Assembly: GCF_029962835.1 (NCBI RefSeq)
Contig: NC_080578.1
Coordinates: 29,095,001 to 29,159,000 of the forward strand
Direction: 5' to 3'
Origin: Magnolia sinica
Taxonomy: Eukaryota > Streptophyta > Magnoliopsida > Magnoliales > Magnoliaceae
Length of the DNA stretch: 64,000 bases
This document shows, piece after piece, positions 9,489 through 21,469 of this stretch; within the stretch, counting starts at the first letter, position 1; every line of letters starts with the position of its first letter. The position numbers and the translations under genes were made by a program. The notes beneath the pieces were generated by a model. The model worked only from the letters and a program-made list of their open reading frames with translations. It made no database searches and was not told the DNA's origin.

Positions 9489-11523
9489 TGAAAAGGCCAA
9501 ACTATATGTCCTAGAGGGGGGGTGAATAGGACAATGCCAAATAGAAACTTATAACAGCGGAATAATAAAGAAAATGATAGCCAAATTAAATAATAATGCA
9601 GGAAAGAAAAACAACCTCAAGATTCAGATCTTGAGAGGTTGATACAAACGTTATTCTAAGGACAACCTTACACCAAAAACAGAGTTTATGGTAGGACAAC
9701 CTTATTTCTAGAAAGGTCTTTGTATCAAGTCTCAAATCGAAGAGGAATACAAAAACAAATATGAACTGAATTGAAATAACTTGTAATTAAAGATGTATTG
9801 TTCTAGGGACAGCCATACACCATAAAAATGGCAGGGCAACCTTGCTGGAACAACTTTCAAATGAAATTGAAAATCAAGCTTATAAAGGAATAGCAGAAAG
9901 TAAATTCTAAGCTATTACAACATTCTCACAAAGCTTGAAATAATTACAACATTCACCACCATACATACATCCCACAAAAAGAATAAAAATTAGAAGAGTA
10001 AAACAATCAACCACAACACAAGGGTTTATAGTGGTTCGCCTGTGTGTTCACCAACTGTTATCCAACAGCCACACAAAAAGCTACTCCACTCCTAATATCC
10101 TCACACAGGGGATATTAGCGTTCACTAAAGATAGGTTTTCCCAGGTTCACCCAAAACCCTTACAATTGTGTCTTTGTATGTGGGCTTACACAATTAAAAA
10201 AACTCCCACTGCGGAGTTTTCCTGGCTTTCCTCAGGATAACCAAAATAACAAGATTTTTTGGCAAATCTTGAAAGAAACCAAAATAATAGAAAGGAATTT
10301 ACAATATGTAAAATACCTGAATATCTTCTTCGTTGTAGCAGCCCGGTAGAACCAAGTCAGAGTAGATGATTGAATGTCCAAGTTCAATGTCCAGTACTCG
10401 ATTACAATGGTTCTAGATCTAATTGATTTTAAATTAAACCAAATAGGGCTTGCCTTAATTGATTTTGATTCCAAAGAAAGGGAATAACAATTCCTCTTTA
10501 TCAAATCAGATTGGAATATAAGAAACAAAATCAATTAAAATAAAGCTAAGGAAAGAAGATATTAAATAAGCACACTTAGCTTAGATGGAGCACAAAATTA
10601 TCTCTCAGAAGTTCGATGAAGATTGGCTTGAATACTATAATTAAATCGATGATTTCTTTTGAGATTCGTGCTCTATTTATAAGTGAGAAGATCAGGTCTT
10701 CGACTGGTCTAGAGTGTTCTTCGACTAGTCGAAGCTGTAACAGATATTTGAAAAATCCGGCGGGATATACTTTGACCGTTCTACGACTGGTCGTAGCCCT
10801 CCTACGACTGGTCGTAGGTCCTGAATATCTTCGCTGGACTTCGAGTCGTAGATTCTACGACTGGTCGAAGATGCAGAAACACTGTTCCTACGACTGGTCG
10901 AACAGATTCCAGGACTAGTCGAAGGCTAACAAATTTTATCCGGAATTTGTAACAAACTTACGACTGGTCGAGGAATTTCTTAGACTGGTCGAAGCAAGTC
11001 TAGGACTAGTCGAAGCAGACCTAAGACTGGTCGAAGAACAGACCAATCACATGTAAAATAACATTCGGTTTATGTATCCGAAATGACCTACTTCTAAGGT
11101 CATCCTATGGTCAAACAAACCTCAATCATGAAGTATGGACATTGAAACAAGAGACCATGAAGAATGAGCCTTGAAGTCTTGATGTAGACTAAACCTTGAA
11201 GTAGCTCAATCATGAAAGTGGCTTGAGTTTCAGCTTGAGTCTTGAGTTCAGCTTGAGTCTTGCCTTGTACTTTCTTTTTCTTTTCAGCTTGAGTCTTGTG
11301 AGCAGTTCTTGCATTCAAGAGTCTTGTCTTGTGATCAGTTCTTTCATTCAAGATCTTGAGTCTTGTACTTGAGAGTTTTTCTTGATGTGAGCTTAGCTTG
11401 TTCATGAAGTCTTGAATGTTGATCCTTGAGAGAGCTTCACTTAAGCAGGTTATATAAAACATAACAGAGATTTTGTCACCACAAATTTGACAACTTACAG
11501 GGATATAAACTATAGCACTTACA
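9489..11523 (-). repeat. 3' LTR of the SIRE/copia element (2035 bp)
   Basis: It begins (plus strand) tgaaaaggcc and ends gcacttaca, i.e. TG...CA. The TATA-like ctatttataa at 10673-10682 (read on the complement) and a run of 'gactggtcga' motifs at 10690-11045 mark the promoter/U3 part. It contains about 140 bp near 10810-10950 that the 5' LTR lacks. Confidence 0.9.
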
Positions 11524-11770
11524 ATCTCCCCCTTTGTCAAATTAGTGACAAAACACATAACCAAACAAAAGTAAATCAACTGGTTAATACATGCAAATCA
11601 ATATTCAACATTTAACATTCAACCAGTCTCAGCTCAACTTCATTTAACAAGATCACAGATACTCTCCTTGACACCCCACTCCCCCTGAGTAACATAACCA
11701 ATGCTACTCCTCTCACAATCACATTAACAACAAACCATTCTCCCCCTTTTTGTCACAATAAGGAGAACTA
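11524..11770 (-). other. Polypurine tracts next to the 3' LTR
   Basis: The complement of 'atctccccctttgtc' directly abuts the LTR (11524-11538), and a second tract lies near 11741-11756. Such tracts prime plus-strand DNA synthesis, and multiple tracts are typical of the SIRE lineage. Confidence 0.75.
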
Positions 11771-11999
11771 AATAAAGGAATGAGAGTAAACATGAGGAGG
11801 AAATAGAGTATAGCAAAAGAGTCATAGAGATACTCAAGATAGCATCACAGATATCCAGCATAAATTTTACATGAAAAACAAATATCCAGCATAGAATCCA
11901 ACTCAAACCCAAGCAAATAAGTGCTAAGAAGAAAGTTATTACAGACCAAAAAGACTCATAAAAACTAGTCAGAATTAGAACTTGAAGATGGAGCAGGAA

Positions 12000-12580
12000 T
12001 AGAAGGAACAAGTTGGTGCATGCCTTTGTTCAAGCGCCTAAAATATTTGCGCATATACTTGAATTGCAAATCATGAGCAACAGACATGTTTTCCAACTTA
12101 ACATTTATATCCTCAACTCTACCTTCTAATGTCCAAATCTCTTGATTAGATTCAGACGTGCATCAACATCAGATGGTACAAAATCTGGATCATTAGCAGA
12201 GTCAGAATCCAGTTCCTCAAAAATATCATCCATATTAATATCAACACCAGCTTCTTCAGGACCACCATCAACACCACCACCTTGTTCAGGAAGCAGATCC
12301 AACTTCATCTTATTAATATTTGTATTGTTGAAGATCAGATGATGGATTGGTGCTTCATCAACAGGCATATCGACTAACATATGAGTAGCCAATACAGTCA
12401 TAAAGTATGCAAATGGAATGACACTATGACCAGGATGGAGTCGATACTGAAGAATGAAATGACAGATTAAGGATGGCAAACAAATTTGAGTACCATTTGA
12501 GATAGCATGAATTATCTTGCAATTTAAACAAAAATTGAAATACAATCTAGCAAATATATACAATATTATACAAGAAGGCA
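12000..12580 (-). pseudogene. Extra open region downstream of pol in the SIRE/copia element
   Basis: About 150 codons are open between RNase H and the polypurine tract. The region has an N-terminal half rich in hydrophobic and aromatic residues and a C-terminal acidic half (VDINMDDIFEELDSDSAND). SIRE elements often carry an additional region here. The N-terminal half resembles the uncharacterised plant-transposon-protein domain seen downstream of pol in other plant copia elements, but this is from memory. No function is assigned; treated as part of a defective element. Confidence 0.45.
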
Positions 12581-12589
12581 TAAATTATC

Positions 12590-15500
12590 AATTTAAAATG
12601 CACATGCCAAGATCAAATTTCATCTTTTTGAACCTGCTTTTATCAAGAGGTTTTGTGAAAATATTAGCACGTTGATCTTCAGTAGGAATATATTCTAGAG
12701 ATATAACTTTTTCTTCTACTAATTCCCTTATATAATGAAATCTAATGTCAATATGCTTAGTACGAGAATGTTGAATAGGATTTTTTGAAATATTTATCGC
12801 ACTGGAATTATCACAATGTAATAACATAGAATCCTGTTTAATTCCATAATCACTTAGCATTCGTTGCATCCAAACAAGTGTGTACATGCATTACCAGCTG
12901 CAATACTCAGCTTCAGTTGTTGAAAGTGAAATAGAATTTTGTTTCTTACTAAACCAGAAACTAGACAATTTCCAATAAAAAACAACCACCACGGTTGATT
13001 TTCTATCATCTAGATTACCAATCGAATCCGAGTGTCCCAACTAATTGGACATTGGTTTCATGAGGATACCAGAGACCAAGATTTACGGTCTTGCGACATA
13101 TCTAATAATTCGCTTGACAATCAAGTGACATTCTTTTGGATCAGATTGATATCTTGCTCAAATACCAACACTTAGAGAAATATCAGGTCTACTAGCAGTT
13201 AAATATAACAAACTACCAATCATACTCCGATAAAGTTTTGAGTCAACATTTTTACCATTAGAGTCTTTTGATAGTTTCAGGGTAGTACTCATAGGAGTAT
13301 CAAAATTTTTGCCATTTTCAAATCCAAATCTCTTGATTAGATTCAAGGCATACTTAGATTGAGAAATGAATATTCCTTCAGGTTGTTGCTTTACTTGCAA
13401 TCCAAGGAAATAAGTCAATTCCCCAACCATGCTCATTTCAAACTGTGATTTCATTAAATCTGCAAACTCAGTAGTCAAGTCAGTACAAGTTGATCCATAA
13501 ATGATATCATCAACATAAATCTGTACCATTAAGATATGATCATTATGTTTCTTAACAAACAGAGTTTTATCAACAAATCCCATTTGAAAATTATGAGTTA
13601 AAAGAAATTTTGTTAGTTTCTCATACCATGCCCTAGGTGCTTGTTTTAATCCATAAAGTGCCTTTTTAAGCCGATATACATGATCAATATTTTTGGAATC
13701 TTCAAATCCCATTGGCTGTTCAACATAGACTTCTTCATGTAAATAGCCATTTAGAAAAGCACTTTTTACACCCATCTGATAGATCTTTATCTTTTTAAAA
13801 CATGCAATGGATATAAATAGTCTGATAGATTCAAGACGTGCTACTGGTGCAAAGGTTTCATCGAAATCAATCCCTTCAATTTGAGTATAACCTTGTACCA
13901 CCAGTCTAGCCTTGTTTCTAATTATATTTCCACATTCATCGACTTATTTTTGAAAATCCATTTTGTTCCAATGATGTGTTTATCTTTAGGTCTTGGTACG
14001 AGATACCAAACATCATTTCTTATGAATTGGTTGAGTTCATCTTGCATCGCAACAATCCGGTTTCTCATCAGTTAGCGCTTCTTTTACGTTAGATGGTTCA
14101 ATTTGGGATGTAAAACATACATAATTACATATATCCTCAAGTTGTCTACGGTGCGAACACCAGTGAGAGGGTTTCCAAGAATTTGTGTGGTTGGATGATC
14201 TTTAACAGTCCTCAACTCAGAATCAGTTTGATTTGATGAAGTATCAGGTTTATCAATGATTAGTACTTCATCATTATCTGAATTAGAAGTTGGTGTGTTT
14301 AAATGATCATCAATGACAACATTAATGGATTCTTGAATCACACCAGTCCTTTTGTTCGGAACCCTATAAGCTCTGTTTAAAGAGTATCCTAGAAAAATAC
14401 CTTCATCACTCTTCGTATCGAACTTTTCCAAATTTTCACGATCACGTAAAATATAGCACTTCTTTGCCAAAAACTCGAAAGTATTTAACAGAGGCTTTTA
14501 TTGAACCACAATTCGTAAGCCGTCTTATTATTATCTTTTTGTGTAGACTCGGTTAATAATATAGCAAGTGTGTTGACTGCTTTGACCCAAAGATTTTTAG
14601 AGAGCTTCATGCTATTCAACATGACATTAGCCATTTCTTGAAGCACCCTATTCTTCCTTTCTACAATTCTATTTTGTTGTGGAGTTTTGGGAGCAGAGAA
14701 TTCATGTAATATTCCTTGGTCAGTACAGAACTTCTCAAAATTGCTATTCTCAAATTCAGATCCATGATCACTACGAATTTTACTGATTTGAGAAGATTTT
14801 TCAGTTTGAATCCTTTTGAGAACTTTCCTTACTTCTTCAAGGGTTTCAGATTTATCCCTTAAGAAGACTACCCAAGTGAATCTGGTAAAGTCATCGACTA
14901 TTACCAAGATGTACTTTTTACCACCACGACTTTCCGTTCTGGTAGGTCCTATCAGGTCCATGTGGAGAAGTTCGAGTGGTCTTGATGTGGTATTTGAATT
15001 CACCTTTTCGTGTGAGTTCTTTGTTTGTTTGCCTATCTGGCACTCACCACATATTTTATCTAATTTCTGAAGTTTGGGTAAACCTCTTACAAGTTCTCGT
15101 TTGCTCAATCGATATAGATTTCGATAATGTACATGTCCAAGACGTTTGTGCCATAAATCAGTCTCGTCTGTATGGACCATGTAACATGTTTGATTAGATG
15201 AGCTGGATTTACTAATAATATAGCAATTTTCAGACGTTCTACGTCCAGTTAATATTACAGAACCCTTATTATTTAATATTTCACAGCTTTGATTAGAAAA
15301 CCGAACATTATGGTTATTATCACATATTTGTGATATACTAAGCAAGTTGTGCTTTAGGCCTTCAACGTATAAAACATTTTTAAACACAGGAAGATTAAAA
15401 AGTTGAACCGTACCTTGGCCTATTATCTTGCAGTTGCTACCATCACCAAATGTGGTTGAACATCAATCATATCTTTCAGATCGGTGAATAAAGCTTTGTC

Positions 15501-15850
15501 ACCTGTCATATGCCTGGAGCATCCACTGTCTAGGTACCACTTTGAATGACTTGTTGCTTTGAAAGCAGTGTGAGCAACCAAGCAGGTGACTTTAGGAACC
15601 CATTTCATAACTGTTTTGGGTTTAGGAACATAGTTGGTCTTCTTTTGTGTATATTTGTAGGAAGGACCTATAGAGTTAGATTTTAATAGCTCCTTGAGTA
15701 AATCAACTATCTTTTCAGCTAGTGGATTTCGATTCTGATTAAAGTTGACATGGCTGTTTCTAGGTTTTTGAAAAGTTTTTGAATTTTTAGAAAAATCTTG
15801 ATAAGTACTTTTCCCTTTTGAGTTTGAGGACTCTCCTTTAACAAACATAG
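12590..15850 (-). pseudogene. pol region of the SIRE/copia element (protease, integrase, RT, RNase H)
   Basis: In order on the minus strand are: protease (YLDSGCSRHMTG, catalytic DSG); integrase with the H-H-C-C zinc finger (WHKRLGHVHYRNL ... CGECQIGKQ) and a DDE core; reverse transcriptase ([29 protein letters not shown], the YVDDI catalytic box); and RNase H (LHCDNSSAINISKNP, HIDIRFHYIRE). The order PR-IN-RT-RH is diagnostic of Ty1/copia. The region is broken in several places and is treated as a fossil. Confidence 0.88.
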
Positions 15851-15879
15851 GAGGAGTATACTTTTGTTTAGGAGGTTAA

Positions 15880-17321
15880 TTTTTATCATAGCCCAACCCG
15901 GATCGATCGCCACATTTTCTTGATCCGGATAAAAGTTTTTCTAACTTTGGATCACCTTGGACATATTTCCATGTGTCCTTTAAACTCAGAAGAGAAGATA
16001 CTTCAGTTTTAAGATTCTCAATTTCAGATTTTAAATCAACAATTTGAGAGTTTTTGAATTCCAAATCACATTTTGATTTTTCAAAACTATCTGAAATTTG
16101 TGATTTTTCTAAGACAAGTGAATCAAAACAACTTTTGAGTTTAGAAAACTTTTCTTTTTGAAGTTTAAGTTTGACAGCAATTTTACAACTTTCCTTATAT
16201 AGGGCATTGTAAGCGTCTTGAAGATCATCTTCATTTTCACATTCACTATTCAAATTTTCTTCACTTGTAAAGTCATTATCTGAAAATGTGAATTTGGCTA
16301 GAGTCATAAGAGCTTTGACCTCATTGCCCGACTCGGTTTCAGAATCTTCTGATTCAGAAGAACCTTCAGAATCAGATGATTCATCCCATGTAGCCAACAT
16401 ACCCTTCTTCTTGGGTTTGTCCCTTTTAGGACATCTATTTGCTAAGTGCCCATATTCTAGACAGTTGTAACATTGACTATCTTTCAAAGATTTTCGAGAT
16501 TTGGGTCTAAACTTCTTTTTGTCATTTGATTTTTGAAAATCAACTCTTTTCTTGCTTTTGAAAATTTTGTAAAAATTTTTAGCTAAAAGAGCCATGTCAT
16601 CTTCTGAATCAGAATTTTCTTCTGAACTACATTTAGAAGATTTTAGAGCGATAGATTTACCTTTAGGAGCTTTAAAGTTTAACTCGTAGGTTTGTAGAGA
16701 ACCAACTAGTTCTTCAACCCTCATATTATCCGTATCACGAAGTTCCTAGATTGCGGTTACTTTAGAATTGAACCGTTCAGGAAGTGAGCGTAGTATTTTT
16801 GCACACACTTTACTTTCTGGGATTTTATCACCAAGACCCCACATTGAGTTTACAATGTCATTCAATCTAGTGTAGAAGTCCATAAACATTTCATTTTCCT
16901 CCATATGAATTTCTTCAAATCTGGTTATGAGGAGTTGGACTTTAGATTTTTTGACAATTGTAGTACCCTCGTGTGTCATTTCTAATATATCCCAAGCTTG
17001 CTTTGCAGTATCACAAGAGATGATTCTTTTGAACTCATCCGGTGATAGTGCACAAGTAATTGCATTTAGTGCTTTAGCATTTGCACTACTCTCACTTTTC
17101 TGAAGGGTGGTCCATTGGTAATATGGTGTGGTTTTCATAGACTTTGAACCATCAACTCCAGTAACTTCCATGATAGGAGGATTCCATTCAGTCACTGTGG
17201 CTTGCCACACATTTTCATCCATTGATTTGAGGAAGATCCTCATTCTGGCTTTCCAATAAGCATAGTTGGAGCCATCAAAGGGTGGAGGCCTAGTGACTGA
17301 AAGGCTATCAAAATTTGACAT
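15880..17321 (-). pseudogene. gag region of the SIRE/copia element
   Basis: It starts MSNFDSLSVTRPPPFDGSNY, with the copia gag pattern 'PFDG.NY..WK.RM..FL' and a UBN2-type capsid region. A lysine/serine-rich segment with one zinc knuckle follows (CYNCLEYGHLANRC, CX2CX4HX4C), then an acidic, coiled-coil-like tail (FEKSKCDLEFKNSQIVDLKS) typical of long SIRE gags. It is defective. Confidence 0.85.
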
Positions 17322-17382
17322 CTTAAATAGCTTAAATCGTTAGCTCAGGAATTAAATCCAAGAATTAAAAAGGAGCTATTAG

Positions 17383-17394
17383 GCTCTGATACCA
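17383..17394 (-). other. Primer-binding site (initiator tRNA-Met)
   Basis: The minus strand reads TGGTATCAGAGC two bases inside the 5' LTR end. This is the classic tRNA-iMet-complementary site of plant copia elements. Confidence 0.92.
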
Positions 17395-17396
17395 CT

Positions 17397-19290
17397 TGAA
17401 AAGGCCAAGCTATATGTCCTAGAGGGGAGGTGAATAGGACAATGCCAAATAGAAACTTATAACAGCGGAATAATAAAGAAAATGATAGCCAAATTAAATA
17501 ATAATGCAGGAAAGAAAAACAACCTCAAGATTCAGATCTTGAGAGGTTGATACAAACGTTATTCTAAGGACAACCTTACACCAAAACAGAGTTTATGGTA
17601 GGACAACCTTATTTCTAGAAAGGTCTTTGTATCAAGTCTCAAATCGAAGAGGAATACAAAAACAAATATGAACTGAATTGAAATAACTTGTAATTAAAGA
17701 TGTATTGTTCTAGGGACAGCCATACACCATAAAAATGGCAGGGCAACCTTGCTGGAACAACTTTCAAATGAAATTGAAAATCAAGCTTATAAAGGAATAG
17801 CAGAAAGTAAATTCTAAGCTATTACAACATTCTCACAAAGCTTGAAATAATTACAACATTCACCACCATACATACATCCCACAAAAAGAATAAAAATTAG
17901 AAGAGTAAAACAATCAACCACAACACAAGGGTTTATAGTGGTTCGCCTGTGTGTTCACCAACTGTTATCCAACAACCACACAAAAAGCTACTCCACTCCT
18001 AATATCCTCACACAGGGGATATTAGCGTTCACTAAAGATAGGTTTTCCCAGGTTCACCCAAAACCCTTACAATTGTGTCTTTGTATGTGGGCTTACACAA
18101 TTAAAAACCCCCACTTCGAGTTTTCCTGGCTCTCCTCGGATAACCAAAATAACAAGATTTTTCCGCAAATCTTGAAAGAAACCAAAATAATAGAAAGGAA
18201 TTTACAATATGTAAAATACCGAATATCTTCTTCGTTGTAGCAGCCCGGTAGAACCAAGTCAGAGTAGATGATTGAATGTCCAAGTTCAATGTCCAGTACT
18301 CGATTACAATGGTTCTAGATCTAATTGATTTTAAATTAAACCAAATAGGGCTTGCCTTAATTGATTTTGATTCCAAAGAAAGGGAATAACAATTCCTCTT
18401 TATCAAATCAGATTGGAATATAAGAAACAAAATCAATTAAAATAAAGCTAAGGAAAGAAGATATTAAATAAGCACACTTAGCTTAGATGGAGCACAAAAT
18501 TATCTCTCAGAAGTTCGACGAAGATTGGCTTGAATACTATAATTAAATCGATGATTTCTTCTGAGATTCGTGCTCTATTTATAGGTGAGAAGATCGGGTC
18601 TTCGACTGGTCTAGAGTGCTCTTCGACTAGTCGAAGCTGTAACAGATATTTGAAAAATCCGGCGGGATATACTTTGACCGTTCTACGACTGGTCGTAGCT
18701 CTCCTACGACTGGTCGTAGGTCACCTACGACTGGTCGAGGATTTTCTTAGACTGGTCGAAGCAAGTCTAGGACTAGTCGAAGCAGACCTAAGACTGGTCG
18801 AAGAACAGACCAATCACATGTAAAATAACATTCGGTTTATGTATCCGAAATGACCTACTTCTAAGGTCATCCTATGGTCAAACAAACCTCAATCATGAAG
18901 TATGGACATTGAAACAAGAGACCATGAAGAATGAGCCTTGAAGTCTTGATGTAGACTAAACCTTGAAGTAGCTCAATCATGAAAGTGGCTTGAGTTTCAG
19001 CTTGAGTCTTGAGTTCAGCTTGAGTCTTGCCTTGTACTTTCTTTTTCTTTTCAGCTTGAGTCTTGTGAGCAGTTCTTGCATTCAAGAGTCTTGTCTTGTG
19101 ATCAGTTCTTTCATTCAAGATCTTGAGTCTTGTACTTGAGAGTTTTTCTTGATGTGAGCTTAGCTTGTTCATGAAGTCTTGAATGTTGATCCTTGAGAGA
19201 GCTTCACTTAAGTAGGTTATATAAAACATAACAGAGATTTTGTCACCACAAATTTGACAACTTACAAGGATATAAACTATAGCACTTACA
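17397..19290 (-). repeat. 5' LTR of the SIRE/copia element (1894 bp)
   Basis: It matches 9489-11523 along its whole length with a few substitutions and small indels. The TATA-like ctatttatag lies at 18575-18584 (complement strand). It lacks about 140 bp present in the 3' LTR; the missing stretch begins and ends in 'cgactggtcg' repeats. Confidence 0.9.
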
Positions 19291-19295
19291 AACTC
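19291..19295. repeat. Target-site duplication AACTC (right)
   Basis: Matches 9484-9488; see the copia element. Confidence 0.85.
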
Positions 19296-20890
19296 CACAC
19301 AAGTAGTTTAGCCTCCAAATATCAAATCCTTGAAAGTCAAATAACATTGGAAACAGAAAGTGGCAAAAGTCCAAATTCAACCACAAAAGGGCCACATGCC
19401 CACCGAACAAATGGTTAGCACGGTACATACCTGGATCATGGTATGTCCATGGAGACCACCAGATCAATGGTCTAGGCCATTTAGCCGTGAAACAATATGT
19501 ACAATGGTGAAGGACAACAAACTTATCTCATCCTGGCTCACATGAGACCCAAAACAAGCTCATGTTTTAAGTGTCACACACTAGCCTTCCCTTTCAATTT
19601 ACACATATGCATTCCTTACGCTTGCAGAATTCCTTTTTTTTTCCAAGACAGTTGCATGGAACTCTGAAAACAGAAAATGCAAGGACACTGACGCAGGTTT
19701 TGATCTGAAAAGTGTTGTTCGACTTCTCTTTCAGTTGACACAATCATACAACCCCAATATTGTGACATTTTTTTACGATAAACCAAAAATCATTAAGAAA
19801 AACCATGACAAAAAGAAAAGAAAAGAAAGCATGCTGCAGGGCAATTCTCAAGAAAAACGAAAAACACCGCCACTAACCAAAAAGAAAAACAATCCAATGA
19901 TCATGAATCCCCTTGAAACTACCGAGATAGTGACTAAAGGCTGAAAGACTATCCACAATCACCCTGTTGTGTTTTCCATTATTTGATTCCAATCATGAAA
20001 AGCTCACCTCTCAAAATGCCATGACATTCAGAAGCACCATAGTCGATTCCACAATCAAATACAAGTTCTTATTTACTTAATTGAGAATACTTTGCCATCA
20101 AATATTCTTCAATTTCTCAACTCCTGCAATCGCCATAAGATGGCAAGAAGAAACATCTTTCAGAAGATCCATTAGTCAAGAAAGGCCAAACCATGCCATC
20201 CCAACATAAAGGTCCACCAGCTGATGGTATAAATTATACCAATCAGCTCTTCAACTCTCCAGGAAAAATGGTCTTCGTGAAAGCTCAGGAGCATTGGACT
20301 ATTAGATCTCCTTCAGCTTTCTGTGTCCAATGCACCTCACAACTTTCTGTGACCAGCTGTGGTCCTTCATTATGGTGTAGAGAACACACAAAATAGTCAC
20401 TTAAATACATCCAGACAAATCACAGTAGCACTTCTCTAACATTCAAAATTTCAAAACCGAATTGGAAAAAAGATAATCAAAGTAAACTAAATCAGACTTT
20501 GTTACTAAAAATCCAACAACATACGAATTCAGCCAAACCCATCACAGAAACAGTACTCAAACTTCTTTTAAAAAAATATATCCAACCATCTAAACTCACA
20601 AACAAGATTATTCTAATCTTAGGCTCATCAAATATGCACTTTGAGACTTGCAGTTTGGATGATTTAGACTGGGCTAATGACATGCCACATGTACAATTGT
20701 AAACTGAATATGCATATATACAAGTTGACACAACTTGTATTACAAAAATGGACTAACTTATTTAAGTAATTATCATCAGGATAATTCCTATTGTAGCCAG
20801 TGATGGCCAAAGGACATCACAGTTCTAAGATCATCTTTCTAACATATAGATAAACAAACATGTCAAAAACTTATGGGGTGGAATATCTGC
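19296..20890. other. Host or unknown DNA between the copia element and the CACTA element; no gene recognised
   Basis: Several open stretches of 60-80 codons (e.g. 19243-19467 minus, 19735-19944 plus, 20193-20396 plus) show no domain or splice context. Before the copia insertion, 19296 would have been continuous with 9483. Confidence 0.4.
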
Positions 20891-20894
20891 TTAC

Positions 20895-20975
20895 CTGCAT
20901 AGAAACTGAACACAAGGGTATATATTGATCATCCACCTCTCTTGCTGCCAAGTAGTTCTGATGAAAATGCATCTA
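20895..20975 (-). pseudogene. Possible host exon end interrupted by the CACTA element
   Basis: Just outside the CACTA end, the minus strand is open for about 26 codons (NYLAAREVDDQYIPLCSVSMQ) and ends at a good donor (ATGCAG|GTAAGC, donor at 20889-20894). The other half of the exon was not found beyond the element. The family is not recognised. Confidence 0.25.
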
Positions 20976-21308
20976 CACTACAAGAAGGGGAAAAAATAAT
21001 AATTTGTGGCTGCACCGATACGGTCTAGTATGAACGACTGCCTACGTACCCATTGTTCGGAAGATTGGGATCAAGCCACTACGTAGTTCTTAATATTTAA
21101 ATCAAAATATTTTACGCATAAGCAGAGAAAAAATCAAAACAAATCATAATAGAAATGTGTACCTTCTGTTACGCATAAGAAGATGAAAAGCTGAAACAAA
21201 TCACAATATAAATCTTTGTAGATTAGTCAAGCAAAAATACTAACATGAAACAAACATTAGCTGTCACAACCAACTGTCAAAATCAATTATTTTTGTTTTC
21301 AGAAATAA

Positions 21309-21310
<2 letters not shown>

Positions 21311-21362
<52 letters not shown>
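21311..21362 (+). repeat. (GA)n microsatellite
   Basis: An uninterrupted gaga run of about 50 bp in the subterminal part of the CACTA element. Confidence 0.95.
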
Positions 21363-21365
<3 letters not shown>

Positions 21366-21469
21366 CTCCATTTAGCTCAATCCATAGTTGTCACAACCTA
21401 CAAAATAAAATAACAAGAAGAAATTAGTTAATATTTATAATTTTATATAAGTTCTATTGTATATGAAAA

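Larger units (their letters stand above)
9489..19290 (-). mobile_element. Near full-length Ty1/copia element, SIRE (Sirevirus) lineage
   Basis: The element is about 9.8 kb in minus orientation. Parts in its own direction are: 5' LTR 17397-19290, primer-binding site complementary to initiator tRNA-Met at 17383-17394, gag about 17320-15880, pol (protease, integrase, reverse transcriptase, RNase H) about 15850-12590, an extra downstream open region about 12580-12000, polypurine tracts, and 3' LTR 9489-11523. The LTRs run TG...CA and AACTC flanks both sides. The long gag with one zinc knuckle, the pol sequence, the repeated ctcccccttt polypurine tracts and the extra 3' region fit the SIRE lineage. 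The LTRs look nearly identical apart from one length difference of about 140 bp, so the insertion is young. Even so, the coding region is broken in roughly half a dozen places, so the copy is defective. Its insertion separates 9.4 kb DNA from 19.3 kb DNA. Confidence 0.92.

Noticed and set aside
14816-15197. Plus-strand open frames inside the copia element
   Set aside because: Antisense shadows of the integrase region on the minus strand.
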